Shown here: positions 1 through 11,205 of the stretch, one piece after another | How the letters are laid out: the number at the start of each line of letters is the position of its first letter | Position numbering within the stretch: the stretch's first letter is position 1 | Source of the DNA: Anodontia alba | Taxonomy: Eukaryota > Mollusca > Bivalvia > Lucinida > Lucinidae | Assembly: GCA_964016985.1 (NCBI GenBank) | Contig: OZ024831.1 | Location: forward strand, 86,322,095-86,386,094 | Direction of reading: 5' to 3' | Length of the DNA: 64,000 nt | Position numbers and translations under genes: made by a program | The notes under the pieces: generated by a model | Told to the model about the DNA's origin: nothing | Database searches by the model: none | Seen by the model: the letters and a program-made list of their open reading frames with translations, nothing else

Positions 1-39
1 ACCTGTGAGCATTGTTTAAACATACATGTTTATATAATT

Positions 40-59
40 AAAAAAAAAAAAAAAAAAAA
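40..59. repeat. Poly(A) tract
   Basis: A run of about 19 A. The rest of 1-429 shows nothing recognisable. Confidence 0.9.
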
Positions 60-429
60 TAGTGATAAAAATAATGATACACCGTCTGATGCGACGTTGT
101 TCAATCTGTAAATCGATATCAGTCCAAGCAGGCAAACAACCGCTTGGAATTGTTTAGTTTTGCAATATAATTACAATTAGCAGTGTTGGAGAAATTTCAC
201 AAGTTGTAACATCCAGTCATCATAATTGATTGTGTTCACAAACATATGGCATACGGCTGTATGTTCTTTTTAAAATTCATTACAAGAGAACTTGGGAGAG
301 GTTTGCAATACAATAACAACAGGCTTGTTCTAGTGTAATCCATATTAGGACAGGTCCAAATTGTTACTGCAGTCGAGTCAGCATTACACACCATAAACAG
401 CTGCTCCCTGATGTTGATATCAACGTGAG

Positions 430-545
430 AAAATGGTCCTTTTAACCTATGCGGGCATCGAAGGCCCAGATCAGTCTGCACATTTGCGCAGCCTCATCAG
501 GACTTCCGTTGCCCGCTTGCAGAATCAGTGGTGCTCTGTCTAATA
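430..545. repeat. Family K GATCAG palindrome
   Basis: AGGCCCAGATCAGTCTGCAC and GCGCAGCCTCATCAGGACTT face each other; CCGTTGCCCGC flank as in other copies. Confidence 0.55.
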
Positions 546-1148
546 AAACGACCAATAGAGAAAACGCTGATCTGATTACGCGCATGTGCTGAATGGTCTG
601 GACATGTACTGTTCATGTAGGACCCTTTTCTACATTGTGTATCCTTTAAAGAAAAAAGTGCAATGACATTGAACGAATCAATAAAAAATATCCCTTATTA
701 CACATTCAAACGGTTTATGCCAGGAAACACGCAGTCCAATCAGGAACTAGGGTATTTCCTATCATTATGAAACGGTTGCCGTTGTGAGGAAATTACCTGT
801 TCTACTTGCAGCTGTTGGGAGGAGGGGCATGTTATTATTTCACCTACTTCCCCACTGTCATTCGCGTTTCCCTCAGTCTACTCTGTATATCTCTTTCCTC
901 TCCGCTACAAACTCTCATATCCCTTTTCTACCTTTCTCTGGGAGACCAAATAGAAGGACACAGAATGATTGACGTGTCTTTAAACCACAACATAACAACA
1001 ACTATCATTATGTTTATCATGATCGTAGTAGGTTTTATTAACATTTGTCATTCTGTTGTCGAAATCCGCAGACGACAAATTGATGATATTGTTCTTATTT
1101 TTCCCCAGAAATAGGTTAAAAGACAATTTGCATGTAACCTCAAATTTA
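546..1148. other. No feature recognised
   Basis: Ordinary AT-rich sequence; open frames of 62-102 codons overlap one another and show no domain. Confidence 0.6.
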
Positions 1149-1430
1149 CATGACGAAAACATGCCTATTCAAATATACTGAAAATTTTACCAACAAAAAA
1201 AGAAAATTTTCAGATTAAAAAATCTCATATTTTTTCACGTTTTTGCTCAAAACATAGATTGTGGGTATTCGTTAGAACCGCCTCGTCAAGGCGGTTCTAA
1301 CGTGCACCTACAATCTATGTTTTGAGCAGAAAGAAAGAAGAACAGTAACGTATACCCATGTAAACCAAGTTTTACTATATAAAAGTGGGCTATAAGGGGA
1401 TCAAAACTATATAGCCATGTTTTCGTGATG
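1149..1430 (+). mobile_element. Family A hairpin MITE copy 1
   Basis: Left end CATGACGAAAACATGCCTAT, right end ...ATGTTTTCGTGATG. The central hairpin GTTAGAACCGCCTCG / complement (1270-1302) lies inside longer arms (TTGAGCAGAAA and complement). A subterminal AACCCCAGTTTTAC-type block precedes the right end. In plus-oriented copies the CATTACG end followed by TTCAAATATA is at the left. No reading frame is shared with a known protein. Confidence 0.88.
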
Positions 1431-1735
1431 ATTGCTGGTAAAAAAAACGAAACTTTTCAAAATTTTTTGCTGATGTTTCAGCGATTATACTTGAAGTCTT
1501 GTATCTGAAATATACCGACATGACAACATTGCGCAGTGAGACTGCGCTACTACAAATGGAATAATTTAGACTAACATCAGGCGCGACATACGTTTATAAC
1601 CTTTATCGTTTATGTGAACAGCGCAGCCTCAAACAAGCTTGCGCAAAGAATTTGCTGTTCGCCTGAAAAAAAAGCGTGGATACTATATATAATATTTACT
1701 TAAAGTATTGCAATAGATACGCCTCAATAAACACT

Positions 1736-1800
1736 GTAGATCCAAGATCAGATGCCACAGAGCGCAGTGTCTGATCAGAATCTACACTATTTGCTACATA
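1736..1800. repeat. Family S GATCAGA palindrome
   Basis: GTAGATCCAAGATCAGATGC / GTGTCTGATCAGAATCTACA with GCCACAGAGCGC at the apex, followed by CTATTTGC. Confidence 0.6.
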
Positions 1801-1903
1801 TTTCTGGTCCTTTATGATCACTGAGCGAGCCATAACAGGTTTATTTGTAATATATATATAACAAAAACTAGCTATTCTGGTCCAGAAAATTTGACACATT
1901 AAA

Positions 1904-1995
1904 TATTTGTTGTTGCTGTTTTTGTTTTTGTTTTTTGTTTTTTTTTGTTTGCTTTTTTTTTTTTTTTTTTTTTGTTGTTGTTGTTGTTTTTTTTC
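1904..1995. repeat. T-rich tract with GTT units
   Basis: T runs broken by G and GTTGTTGTTGTTG; frames through it are artefacts. Confidence 0.9.
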
Positions 1996-2143
1996 CAGTG
2001 TATACAATGCTATCAAGGGTCATTCTTTTTTTAATCTACTATTTAAATTTAAGGACAATTTTAGTGATGAGTTAAGTTGTCCGAATATGCAGGGTGTACA
2101 CCATAATTGACTGGCGAAAATATAAATGTCCCGTGTTGATCCG

Positions 2144-2435
2144 CATCAGGGAAACATACCTATAATTTTGACCCCCTTATACCCCACTTTTATATGGTAA
2201 AACTGGGGTTTACAGGGGTATACACTGTTTTTCTTATTTCTGCTTAAAACATAGGTTGTGGGTACTCGTTAGAACCGCCTCGTCGAGGCGGTTCTAACGA
2301 GTACCCACAATCGATATTTGAGCAGAAATATGAAAACATATCAGAATTTTTTATCTGACAATTTTCATTTTTTTTTTTTTTTTTTTTTTTTGTGGTAAAA
2401 TTCGCAGAATATTTGAATAGGCGTGTTTGAGAATG
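2144..2435 (-). mobile_element. Family A hairpin MITE copy 2
   Basis: CATCAGGGAAACATACCTAT at left; TTTGAATAGGCGTGTTTGAG at right. Full central hairpin at 2265-2312. A run of about 22 T interrupts the right part at 2369-2391. Confidence 0.85.
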
Positions 2436-2873
2436 GGTAGTATGTGATCTGCCTTTGCCGTTAGCATAACAGGAATAAAAACCTTTTCGCACGATTGGCA
2501 TATCTTTGAAAGCGCACAGTAACAAATCTCTGAATAATGTACTTTATCATGAAGGATAGGTTTTTCTTCTTCTCATGTCTAACAACCGAATCTAGGAACA
2601 TGCTTAATTAAGTCGTAGATTCGCCTATAAAATGAATATATTTATTCTTACGCCTCTCAAGGGATTTTATGCTATTATGGAAGATTGTCAGTTGGTTGTT
2701 CTGGCCGAGTGGGCGATAAAAGAGGTATAAAATAAAATGATTCATATGCGTAGTTTATATGTACCGAGCCTGTTGAAGGCATTTTTTGTAGATAACGGTA
2801 CATGTACTGTGTATATAAGACTTAGGCTTGCCCGCACCTGTGCAGTCTGATCAGATGTCAGACCACAGGATGT

Positions 2874-3152
2874 CATTACGCAAACATGCCTATTCAAATA
2901 TATTGAAAATTTTACAACCAAAAAAGGAAAATTTTCCGATAAAAACTTCTGATATTTTTCTTATTTCTGCTCAAAACATAGATTGTGGGTACGCGTTAGA
3001 AAAGCCTCGGTGAGGCGGTTCTAACGATTACCCACAATCTATGTTTTTGAGCAGAAATAAGAAAAATAATGAATACCCCTGTAAACCCCAGTTTTACTAT
3101 ATAAAAGTGGGGTTTAAGGGGGTCAAAATTATATAGGCATGTTCTCGTGATG
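2874..3152 (+). mobile_element. Family A hairpin MITE copy 3
   Basis: CATTACGCAAACATGCCTAT at left and GTTCTCGTGATG at right; central hairpin 2990-3037 with a few mismatches. Confidence 0.88.
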
Positions 3153-3558
3153 TTGTGGGTTATGCTTTAAGCAGTTTTTCTGATACAGACATCGCAGATG
3201 CTAAAGCTGACCTAAATATACTATAAACCCATTTTGTTTGCCACGGAACATCACTTTCTACTGATGACTCATCGTATATAAAAATCCCGAAGATTCTGAC
3301 CCGGCAACCATATCTTCATATCTTCTATCCTCGATTTGATCATTTCTGCTGTATACTGTAGATACGTTGAAATAAAGAAACGCTTGCCCTACTGGCCATT
3401 AAATTCTTTTAAGTGCTTTTGTATAAGACAATATTTGCACACGGTCTATGTGTGTACGCATAGTGTCCGCTACAAATGTCATATGCGAACAACAAACGAA
3501 CAGATCAGCTTGCACTCTCGCGCAGTTTGACCAGGATATTCTCTGCTAGTCGATATAT
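3153..3558. other. No feature recognised
   Basis: Lies between family A copies 3 and 4. Confidence 0.6.
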
Positions 3559-3805
3559 CATCACGAAAACATGCCTATATAATTTTTACCCCCTTAAACC
3601 CCACTTTTATATAGTAAAACTGGGATTTACAGTGGTATACACTATTTTTCTTATTTCTGCTGAAAAAAATAGATTGTGGGTACTCGTTAGAACCGCTCTA
3701 TATTTTGAGCAGAAATATGAAAAATATCAGAATTTTTATCTGAAACTTTTCACTTCTTTGGTAGTAAAATTTTCAGTGTATTTGAATAGGAACGTCTTCG
3801 TAATG
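3559..3805 (-). mobile_element. Family A hairpin MITE copy 4, one hairpin arm missing
   Basis: Both ends are present (CATCACGAAAACATGCCTAT and CGTCTTCGTAATG). The core passes from GTTAGAACCGC (3684-3694) directly to TCTATATTTTGAGCAG, so the apex and most of the second arm are gone. Confidence 0.87.
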
Positions 3806-4016
3806 TCTACAGTCTGTAACCGGTCAACAAATGCTCTTAGCAAAGTATTCGATCTTGGCATTTGTTACGAGTATCTCCAGTGAGAGTCCTCTTAATGTCG
3901 TATTATTTCATCTATGAGAGCTCGTCTGCACAGATCTTATGCCAACAACATATGTTTTTTTTATAAATAAGTAGATACAAGTAAACGAGTTGCAAGTTTT
4001 AGAAGAATTCAAAATA

Positions 4017-4376
4017 CAGTATAACCTTGATGGCTCGAACATGGATGGCTCGTTTACCTTGGATGATTCGAACTCGTTTTTGAGTCCCTAGGAAATTCTT
4101 CCGATAGCTCAAGAAAACAAATATTTAGGGAAATTTTCTTATTTTATCGTGAAATTGTATGTTTTGTGATCTCATTAGAATCGCCTCATCGAGGCGATTC
4201 TAATGAGTTCACTCAACATACAATAATTGTGTAGAAAATCGGAAAAAAAAATCCCTAAATTATCGCCATTTGCTTCCTGAATTGGCACCATAATTAACCC
4301 TCAGTGGCTCGAACCACCCATGTCTCGAACAATTTTCTATGGTCTCTAAGATGTTCGAGCCATCGAAGTTCGGCTG
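4017..4376 (+). mobile_element. Family C hairpin MITE copy 1
   Basis: TA flanks; CAGTATAACCTTGATGGCTC at the left, GTTCGGCTG at the right. The central hairpin ATTAGAATCGCCTC / GAGGCGATTCTAAT at 4174-4207 closely resembles the core of family A, although the termini do not. The terminal CAGT and TA target again look pogo/Tc1-like. Confidence 0.9.
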
Positions 4377-4391
4377 TAATATTACAGATTA

Positions 4392-5120
4392 TAAAAGAAT
4401 ATGATATAACACGGATGTTATGCGACAAACTGCATGCTAAGTTTTTAACCTAATCATGGTTGATAGCTATGCTTTCCTGTTTAAATGAGCAATGTTGGAT
4501 CGGGTCTTAGAGTCTCTGACGGTTCTCGCTTAAATCTTTCATTAGAGCATTGATGTCTGATGTTATGTCTTTGTTCGGGCTCTCGGTGGGGCAGACAGTG
4601 GGCGTCTTTAGCGTTTGCTTTCAGTGTATGAGATGCTTGCTAAAAGCCCTTATTCTTGTCTATTCACAGTTATTTAATTTGAAATGCATGCTTTCTGTAA
4701 TGTTTCACTGATTCAGTTAGGGAACCGCTGTCCGTCTCGAACAAATATTTTGTATTTTAACAACCCATGAACTTAGGGTTAAGATTTGTGGCTGCTAAAA
4801 TTGATTTAAACTCAAGGTTAGTTTTAACTATTGATATTTCGAAGGCGGTGGTTCTGTTTTTGTTTTTCGTCGTTTGTATCTTCTGGCGTCGTCTGTTCTT
4901 TGTGCTGCTTTGTGCGCACTCGCTGTGGGGCTTTTGTCGTGTTTATTATCGTTAATTGTCTTACTTACTGTTCTGTTAACTTGGTCATTGTAATTACCTC
5001 GTTGGGGGAAAAAGGAACGGTTTGCTTTGCTTTTTGTTGTAATGCAGTGTGTGTGCCGTCGGTCGTTTACTCTTCTCAGTGGTAAACTATGTTCTTTTAT
5101 TGTCGCTCTTTCTAGGCATC
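4392..5120 (+). repeat. Family N long diverged repeat, segment 1
   Basis: From ATAAAAGAATATGATATAAC to about 5120 the order of landmarks matches 7937-8600: TTAGTTTTTAA-like start, GTTCGGGCTCTCGGTGGG, TGTTTCACTGATTCAGTTAG, GCTGTGGGGC, CATTGTAATTACCTCGTTGG. Identity looks like roughly two thirds. No sustained reading frame. Class unknown. Confidence 0.6.
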
Positions 5121-5143
5121 TTCTTTACCATTTCAGCCAGCTC

Positions 5144-5305
5144 ATGACAAAACCTACAATAATACCTGTCCCCCTCTTTAGATAGCCCGTGATCTGTAAA
5201 AGGCACATGCGATCAGCGAAGACTGATCAGACTGCGCGGATGCGCAGGCTGATCTGAGTTTTCGCTTGTCGTACAAGTCTTATTGTAGATTTTGTCACGC
5301 GCTTG
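5144..5305. mobile_element. Family J inverted-repeat element copy 1
   Basis: CATGACAAAACCTACAATAA at left and TTATTGTAGATTTTGTCACG at right. Inside is a GATCAGACTGCGCGGATGCG / CGCAGGCTGATC palindrome (5228-5256). Same ends as the copies at 11.0 and 61.2 kb. Confidence 0.75.
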
Positions 5306-5493
5306 CTGAATTTTGTGAACCTGATAAGAAGCATACGACGCATAATTACTTACAGTGATGTAAACAGTTGACTCTCGTTATATCGAAGTCCAAGGGAATC
5401 TCTGAAATACTACGAGAAACCCGTACCTCGCCATATAAGATTTGCAGAATTGAGGGAATAATAAATAAAACAATCACTTTTCACAAATGAATA

Positions 5494-7079
5494 TGCTGAA
5501 AGGAAAAAGAAACGCAGGGTAAATTTTATTCCTAAATTTCATTCAAGTTTGAAAAAGTTTGTTAAATATTTTACTATGATTACAAAACGGTACATGTATG
5601 GAACAAAAGTTCCAAATTTCATTGGTTGTGATCAACAAGTCTCGAGTTATTGACGTTCATTGGTAGCTAACCCCCAAATCTTGAAATCAAAATCAAACTG
5701 AAAATCAATATCGGGTGTGCCCCCCTCTTGCTGCCGTTGCTGCCCTAATTCTCCTTTGGATAGAGTTAACCAAAGCATTGACAGTTCGCATCGGGATGTT
5801 ATTCCATTCATCGATCAACGCATTCCTTAGTTGTGCGAGAGTTGCGGGGGGATTTCGGCGCTTCCTAACCCTTCTGTTCAGCTCATCCCACATGTGCTCT
5901 ATTGGGGTCAACTCTGGACTGTACGGTGGCCATGCTAGTGGTGCGATGTTATTGTTTGCCAGGAAATCCTGACAAACTCGGGCAACATGTGGTCGGGCAT
6001 TGTCCTGCTGCAGAATCAGATTACGTTGTTGCACAAGCGGGGCTGCAACAGGACGCAAGATCTAATCCCTATACCTTACTGCGGTCATATTGCCCGCAAC
6101 AATAATCAACTGTGATTTTATCCCGTGAGCAATGCCTCCCCAGACCATAACGGAGCCACCCCCAAACCGATCCCGTTCGACAACACAGGCGTCGGCAAAG
6201 CGTTCTCCGCGACGTCGGTACACACGACGTCGACCATCTGCGCGATAGAGAGTGAACCTAGACTCGTCAATAAAAAGAAGTCTCCACTGCCTCATCGGAA
6301 ATAGCCTGGGCGCATGCGCCGTCAACTACGCCATACGACGCAACCTACGTGCCTGGGTCAGAGGCAGACCAACGTATGGACGACGAGCTCGAAGACCATT
6401 CTCACGCAATCGACTTCCAACAGTCTTCGGAGAAATTTGTCGATTATGCGTACCTACTGTATTAAGGGCAGTTTCGGTAGCAGTGAGATGACGATTCCGC
6501 AAATGTGCCAGACGGATTGTCCTGTCTTGACGTCGCGACGTCACGCGTGGACGCCCAGACCGCGGTCGGTCTGCTAAATGCCCTGTCTCTCTTAAACGTC
6601 TAACAAGACGTTCAGTTGTTGAGACGTTAACCCCAAAATGATTGGCAACTTGCTGTTGCCTCTGACCCTGCATCAGCAACGCAATTGCCCTACCCCTCTG
6701 AACATCAGTCAGTCGTACCATGATTGAAAAAAGTTCAAAGTAGCGTAAAAATGAAAAGAAAAATCGGTAAAAGAATCGAAGAGCGTTGTGTATCGTTGAA
6801 GTGTACCAAATGGTGTGAAGAAATCTTGTGCTGAAGGTTTAAACATGCTTGTTTTGCACGAAATTTTGGCTTTCCGTATTGTCCGTGCAATGCACTGTGT
6901 AGTGCACGGTTGAATGATTTCACACACTGGGTAGATAGCACATCGACCAAAGACTCGTATACCCTCGGTTCACATTCACAGGACAATCTGTAAAAGTGTA
7001 TGGCTATAGTAAACACCGTAAAAAATGGTTAAAATAAGAAGGAAAAAACTCTACCCTGCGTTTCTTTTTCCTTTCAGTA
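5494..7079 (-). mobile_element. Tc1-like DNA transposon, near full length, nested in a family B element
   Basis: The terminal inverted repeats are about 26 bp: TGCTGAAAGGAAAAAGAAAC at 5494 and its complement ending at 7079 (right end TACTGAAAGG on the minus strand, one mismatch). It is flanked by TA at 5492-5493 and 7080-7081, the Tc1/mariner target duplication. At 1,586 bp it has a normal length for the superfamily. The single reading frame runs on the minus strand. The flanks 5365-5493 and 7080-7284 rejoin into a family B MITE, so this insertion is younger than that element. Confidence 0.92.
5705..6721 (-). pseudogene. Tc1-family transposase, DD34E, broken by two in-frame stop codons
   Basis: The frame reads from ATG at 6721 to a stop at 5705: 338 residue positions with no frameshift, a usual Tc1 length. 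Residues 1-50 form a paired-like helix-turn-helix, followed by a SGRPRVT linker and a second DNA-binding segment (about 92-122). The catalytic residues are D152 in FIDESRF, D240 in QQDNARPH and E275 in LTPIEHMWDE, with 34 residues between the last two. GGSVMVWGG lies between. The frame is interrupted by TAG at 6326-6328 (residue 132, where relatives usually have tryptophan) and TAG at 6062-6064 (in RYRD*ILRP). Both fit single-base changes in a recently active copy. It could not make a full protein without readthrough. Confidence 0.93.
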
Positions 7080-7444
7080 TATGTAATTTGGCTCCTGGAG
7101 TTTGAGATGTATTGAAAATAATGTGGAAAAGAGGAGAAATTGCTCCTGAGGAGCAATTTCTCCACTTCACCACAATATTTCGTTACCCGTTGTTAGATTT
7201 TCATGTTTAAACAGGGGCCAGTATTTTACTTCGAAATAAGCGGTTATTAGAGTTAAACGAGGTCGAGATAACGAGAGTCGACTGTACATAAATATTGTAG
7301 CATGTGTGATGTCATTCGTGGTCTGTTAACTCTTCATTCTGATGTTATTGGTTGGTCATGTTCTGTGAATGTGGCTCTTCCTGGAAATGGTGAGATGTAT
7401 ATGCCACAGTATAAAGTCGTTGGTACAGAAACTTATAAATCTAC

Positions 7445-7776
7445 AACTTCCTTGTAGCGGGCCTCGGTGGCTCAGTCGGATGTGCGTCCAACTGGTGATC
7501 AGGAAGTTCCGGATTCGACCCCCGCCGGGTCCGGCAACATTCTTTCGTGGACATTGATCATGAAATATTTTCTAAGGTCGTTTCTTCTTTCCGCTGATTC
7601 AAGAAGGGCAGTTGTCTGTTTCTTGCGAAAGAATGTGCACAAGTACAGCTTAACCGCTTAGAGGAGTAAGCCTGCCCAGGAAAAAAGTGTGATTAGGTAA
7701 ACTGACCGTTCTCGACATGACCCTTTTGGGTTGACTTGGCCGTAAAACCTCAGCACAAACACAAACTTCCTTATAG
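7445..7776 (+). mobile_element. tRNA-derived SINE with 13-bp target duplication
   Basis: The body runs 7458-7763. The head looks like a tRNA: box A near GGTGGCTCAGTCGG (7467) and box B near GTTCCGGATTCGACCCC (7505). The tail has CATGACCCTTTTGGGTTGAC and GGCCGTAAAACCTCAGC (7738) before an A/C-rich end. The insertion duplicates AACTTCCTTGTAG (7445-7457) as AACTTCCTTATAG (7764-7776), one mismatch. It would be copied from a pol III transcript by a LINE; no partner LINE is seen here. Confidence 0.88.
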
Positions 7777-7936
7777 AATAATCAGCTTGAGATAGACAGT
7801 ATTTAAATAGACCGCGAAACATTGAGGTCCCGTGTATTTAGTAACCAGAGTTTTACGCTGACACTAGTTTATAAATTTAGCAAAACTGTTGAGAAAACCA
7901 ATGTTTTAGAGCAAATCAAAAGAACATTTTCCGTCA

Positions 7937-8600
7937 TAAAAGAGTATAATATAAAATGGATGTTGTCTAACGGACTAGATGGTTAGTTTTTAAAACAGTC
8001 GTCTGGCTAGTTATGCTTTACTTTGCACGAAGGTGGATCAGATTTCGGACATTTTGACAGTGCCGACCTAAACCTTTGATTAGTGGGTTGATGAGTTTTT
8101 GTTCAGACCCTCCTCGGTTCAACTAATAAATTTCTTCTAAGTTTAGCTCTTGCTGTCAACTAATGAGATTCGATTTACTAGTTTTTTTGTGTTTTTTTTT
8201 TTTTTTGTTTTGTTTTTTGTTGTTGTTTTTTGGGGGTTTTTTTTATGTTTCACTGACTGAGTTAGGAAAACTGTGCGAGACGAAAGTTTTATTTTATTAT
8301 ATTTTATTTTATTTTATTTTATTTGTTTTGTTTAAAAGAGTTGAACTTACAGTGAAGACTTGGCGTCAGAAAAATCGATTTAAACCCCGAAGTACAATTT
8401 ATTACTAACCATTCTAAAGCGCTGATTCTAATGTTGTTCGTTCCTTGTAAAGCCTAGTGGTGGCTGCTCTCTGCGGGGCATTTTTCTGTTTTGTCTTGTT
8501 AAATGTCGTATTGTTGTGTTTGGAGACTCTTTCTTGGCATTGTGATCACTTCGTTGGGGGAGTTGCAAAATGACAAACAAACAGTTCTTTTACTAGCTGA
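7937..8600 (+). repeat. Family N long diverged repeat, segment 2
   Basis: Colinear with segment 1: ATAAAAGAGTATAATATAAA, TTCAGACCCTCCTCGGTTC, TGTTTCACTGACTGAGTTAG, CTGCTCTCTGCGGGGC, CATTGTGATCACTTCGTTGG. A T-rich stretch and an ATTTT repeat (8286-8325) have expanded inside it. Confidence 0.6.
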
Positions 8601-9137
8601 AGAGCAAATGTAAAGTCCTTTAAAAACATCTGAAGTACTCTTTAAAATATTTTTAAAAGGTCCATAATTATACGCCAAACCAGATCACAATTTTATTTAG
8701 CCAGAAATATTACTTTCTGATAAGATATGACAACAACATTTCAGTATCTAGGAACGATTTAAGAGCTGTTCAACGACATCGTTGTGTCTGTTTGGCATAA
8801 AACTCGCACATTCATGTGATCATCGCTTCGATCTCGACAAAACGCAATACCAAACATCGTTACCTCGAGTCCAAATTCACGACGACCACGACGACAACAG
8901 GAGATCAAAGTCAGATATTTATGCCATTAAAATGTAATACGAATGTATCCCTCACATGTTCTAGTACTGTCAAACAGTATTGTTGCAGGAATAAAAGTAA
9001 CTTAAGAGTGCGGCATTCTGGTTTGAGAGCGATGTGTGTTCTTCTGTTTAGTCATATATGGAGTACAATGGTGCTTTGCTTCGGGTAATGCGTGACAGTT
9101 AGATCACCATTCGGTGTCTAAAGGATAACACCAAATA
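8601..9137. other. No feature recognised
   Basis: Contains a short CGACGACCACGACGAC stretch at 8879; nothing else stands out. Confidence 0.55.
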
Positions 9138-9472
9138 CAGTCGACTGTCGTTATCTCGAATTCCAAGGGACACACTGAAACACTTCGAGATATCCGTACC
9201 TCGACATATCAGAGTTGAGAGAGTGAGGAAAACAATAAATTGAACAACCATATTTAACAAATGAATATGTAATTTGACTCCTGAAGTTAGAAATATATAT
9301 ATAAAATAATGTGGAAAAGAGGAGAAATTGCTCCTTAGGAGCAATTTCTCCTCTTTTCCACATTATTTTGTTACCTGTTTTCATTGTTTCATGTTAAAAC
9401 AGGGACCAGATTTTCACTTCGAGATAAGCGGTAATTCGAAATAAGCGAGATCGAGATAACGAGGTTCGACTG
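9138..9472 (-). mobile_element. Family B MITE copy 2
   Basis: TA on both sides. The ends are CAGTCGACTGTCGTTATCTC and GAGGTTCGACTG. The central hairpin at 9322-9360 (GAGGAGAAATTGCTCC and complement) is close to perfect. The terminal CAGTCGACTCTCGTTA pattern with TA target resembles pogo/Tc1-type elements; no transposase is encoded. Confidence 0.88.
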
Positions 9473-9702
9473 TATTGTGAATGAGCATCATAGAATGCGA
9501 AAATAAGACTAAAATTGCTCGTACAGTTTTGCTAGATTTACGTTCTAAGGATAGAAGTATGTTCTTTGTGTTCTGATTTCATTTCCTTAAATTTCATTCA
9601 CTTTGTTACACTTAGGAACGCACCTTGTAAACGTTTATTTTTTCTGAGGTTTAAAGAATATACATAAAGTGGTTCAGTTATTTGGAAATGAAGTTCACTT
9701 GA

Positions 9703-9798
9703 TATTATTATTATTATTATTGCTGTATTGTTGTTGTTCTTCTTCATCTTCTTCTTCTTCTTCTTCAAATTATTATTATTATTATTATTATTATTACA
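9703..9798. repeat. (TTA)n-(TTC)n-(TTA)n microsatellite
   Basis: TTATTATTATTATT, then TTCTTCTTCTTC, then TTATTATTATTATT. Confidence 0.92.
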
Positions 9799-10235
9799 AC
9801 ATGCAATATTACATCCATTAGTTGAGAATATAAGTAGTAATAATGATAGAAGTAGAAATAGTATTGGACGTAATCCATTGCAATTAGTAGTATACTATAT
9901 GACGATGTTAAATCGACTGTGTCCATTAGACGCCTCTTATGATAAGCATGTCGTGTGCGTTTATGTTTTATTGTTAAGACCTGTACCGTTCTTCGTTCAG
10001 TTATAATTGTTTATACGTATAATTACTATTTTTGTCAATATCATCATTTTATATGTGAGTGATGTAATGATTGCATTCTAGATAAGAAAAGCGTGCAACA
10101 AGTTGCAATGAATGTAGGCCGCAGCAAGATAAAATGTACATTATGAAATGTGCGCCCAGCGAAAGTCCAAATCTGCCTGTGAATTTTGTATTATCTAATC
10201 AGGTCATTCAACATTAATAGTGACAGTGTGCAGTC
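9799..10235. other. No feature recognised
   Basis: Unique-looking AT-rich sequence after the TTA/TTC microsatellite. Confidence 0.55.
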
Positions 10236-10345
10236 TGTAATAATTCTGTAAGCGGACAATGACGACCCTGATCAGCCTGCGAAAATTCGCAGGCTGATCC
10301 GGGCCTTCGTTGTCCGTATATGCGATTAGCGATCATTTTTAAGGT
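10236..10345. repeat. Family K palindrome, near perfect
   Basis: GATCAGCCTGCGA-AAAT-TCGCAGGCTGATC at 10270-10299, within AGCGGACAATGACGACCC / GGGCCTTCGTTGTCCG arms. Confidence 0.65.
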
Positions 10346-10794
10346 GGCGGCTTATGTTAACTTGAATGTCAGATTAAGTGTGGAAAATCCATAGAAACTG
10401 TTCTAAGTCAAATAACAGCAGAGCACCTGAAGACTTCCAGATTGTAAAATTGTTTCGGCGTCTGGGGGTAATGAAATGAACAGAAAATATGTCTAATTAA
10501 ATATAGTGCTCTTGTTAATTGAATGTATATTACCAATTACAGACGGCAGTACACACGTCCACAATCATGAACCGCGAATTACATTACTATGGTATTAATG
10601 AACCTGGTCATGAGAAAAAGGATCCTTGTGCATGTGCGGGCAAACAAGATTCATTTGATACTGTTACGTCATTGAAGAGTAAAGGTCGTACTCAGACTAC
10701 GCGCATAACGTTAACGCGAATATACGGTGCTAATAGTCGTTCGTAGCTGTGTTATCCAGATTTTTAAATAAAGAATATTGATACTTTTCTAATT

Positions 10795-10905
10795 TCTCCA
10801 CATTATGTCATGTTTACTCTGCGAGGCGATTCTAATACAAACCCGCAACATATATCTTCATAGAGAAATCACAAAAACACGTGTATTTTTGCCTTGATCC
10901 TTTAT
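10795..10905. mobile_element. Probable family C hairpin-half remnant
   Basis: TGCGAGGCGATTCTAATACA followed by CAACATATATCTTCATAGAG resembles the right half of the family C core. No ends are visible. Confidence 0.4.
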
Positions 10906-11011
10906 CTAGAGCTATCGAAATCATTGGGGTTTTTTCACCTTACAACTTGGGAAATAAGGAATAGTTTAGTCATTAAGCAAATTAAATCAGATTTATGCAG
11001 AAAAAACGAGA

Positions 11012-11205
11012 AAGCGCACAACAAGACCTACAATAAGACTTGTGCAACTAGCAAACTCTCAGATCAGACTCTGCGGATGCGTGTGCCTTTTATAGCCTCC
11101 GGGCTATTCAAAGAGGGACAAACGAGAATCCTTGCCGTACTTGATGGATGAACAGGCTGATCATACAGGTCTTATTGTAGGTTTTGTCGTGCGCGGGTTC
11201 AAATA
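11012..11205. mobile_element. Family J inverted-repeat element copy 2
   Basis: GCGCACAACAAGACCTACAA / TTGTAGGTTTTGTCGTGCGC terminal arms; internal CAGATCAGACTCTGCGGATG and AACAGGCTGATC. Confidence 0.75.

Larger units (their letters stand above)
5365..7284 (-). mobile_element. Family B MITE copy 1, split by the Tc1 element
   Basis: The left part (5365-5493) starts CAGTTGACTCTCGTTATATC and the right part (7080-7284) ends GAGAGTCGACTG next to TA. The central hairpin GAGGAGAAATTGCTCC / GGAGCAATTTCTCC lies near 7131-7165. Without the Tc1 element it would be about 335 bp, like other copies. Confidence 0.88.

Noticed and set aside
7458..7530. Functional tRNA gene
   Set aside because: Box A and B are present, but acceptor and D stems do not pair and the sequence continues into a SINE body with target duplications.
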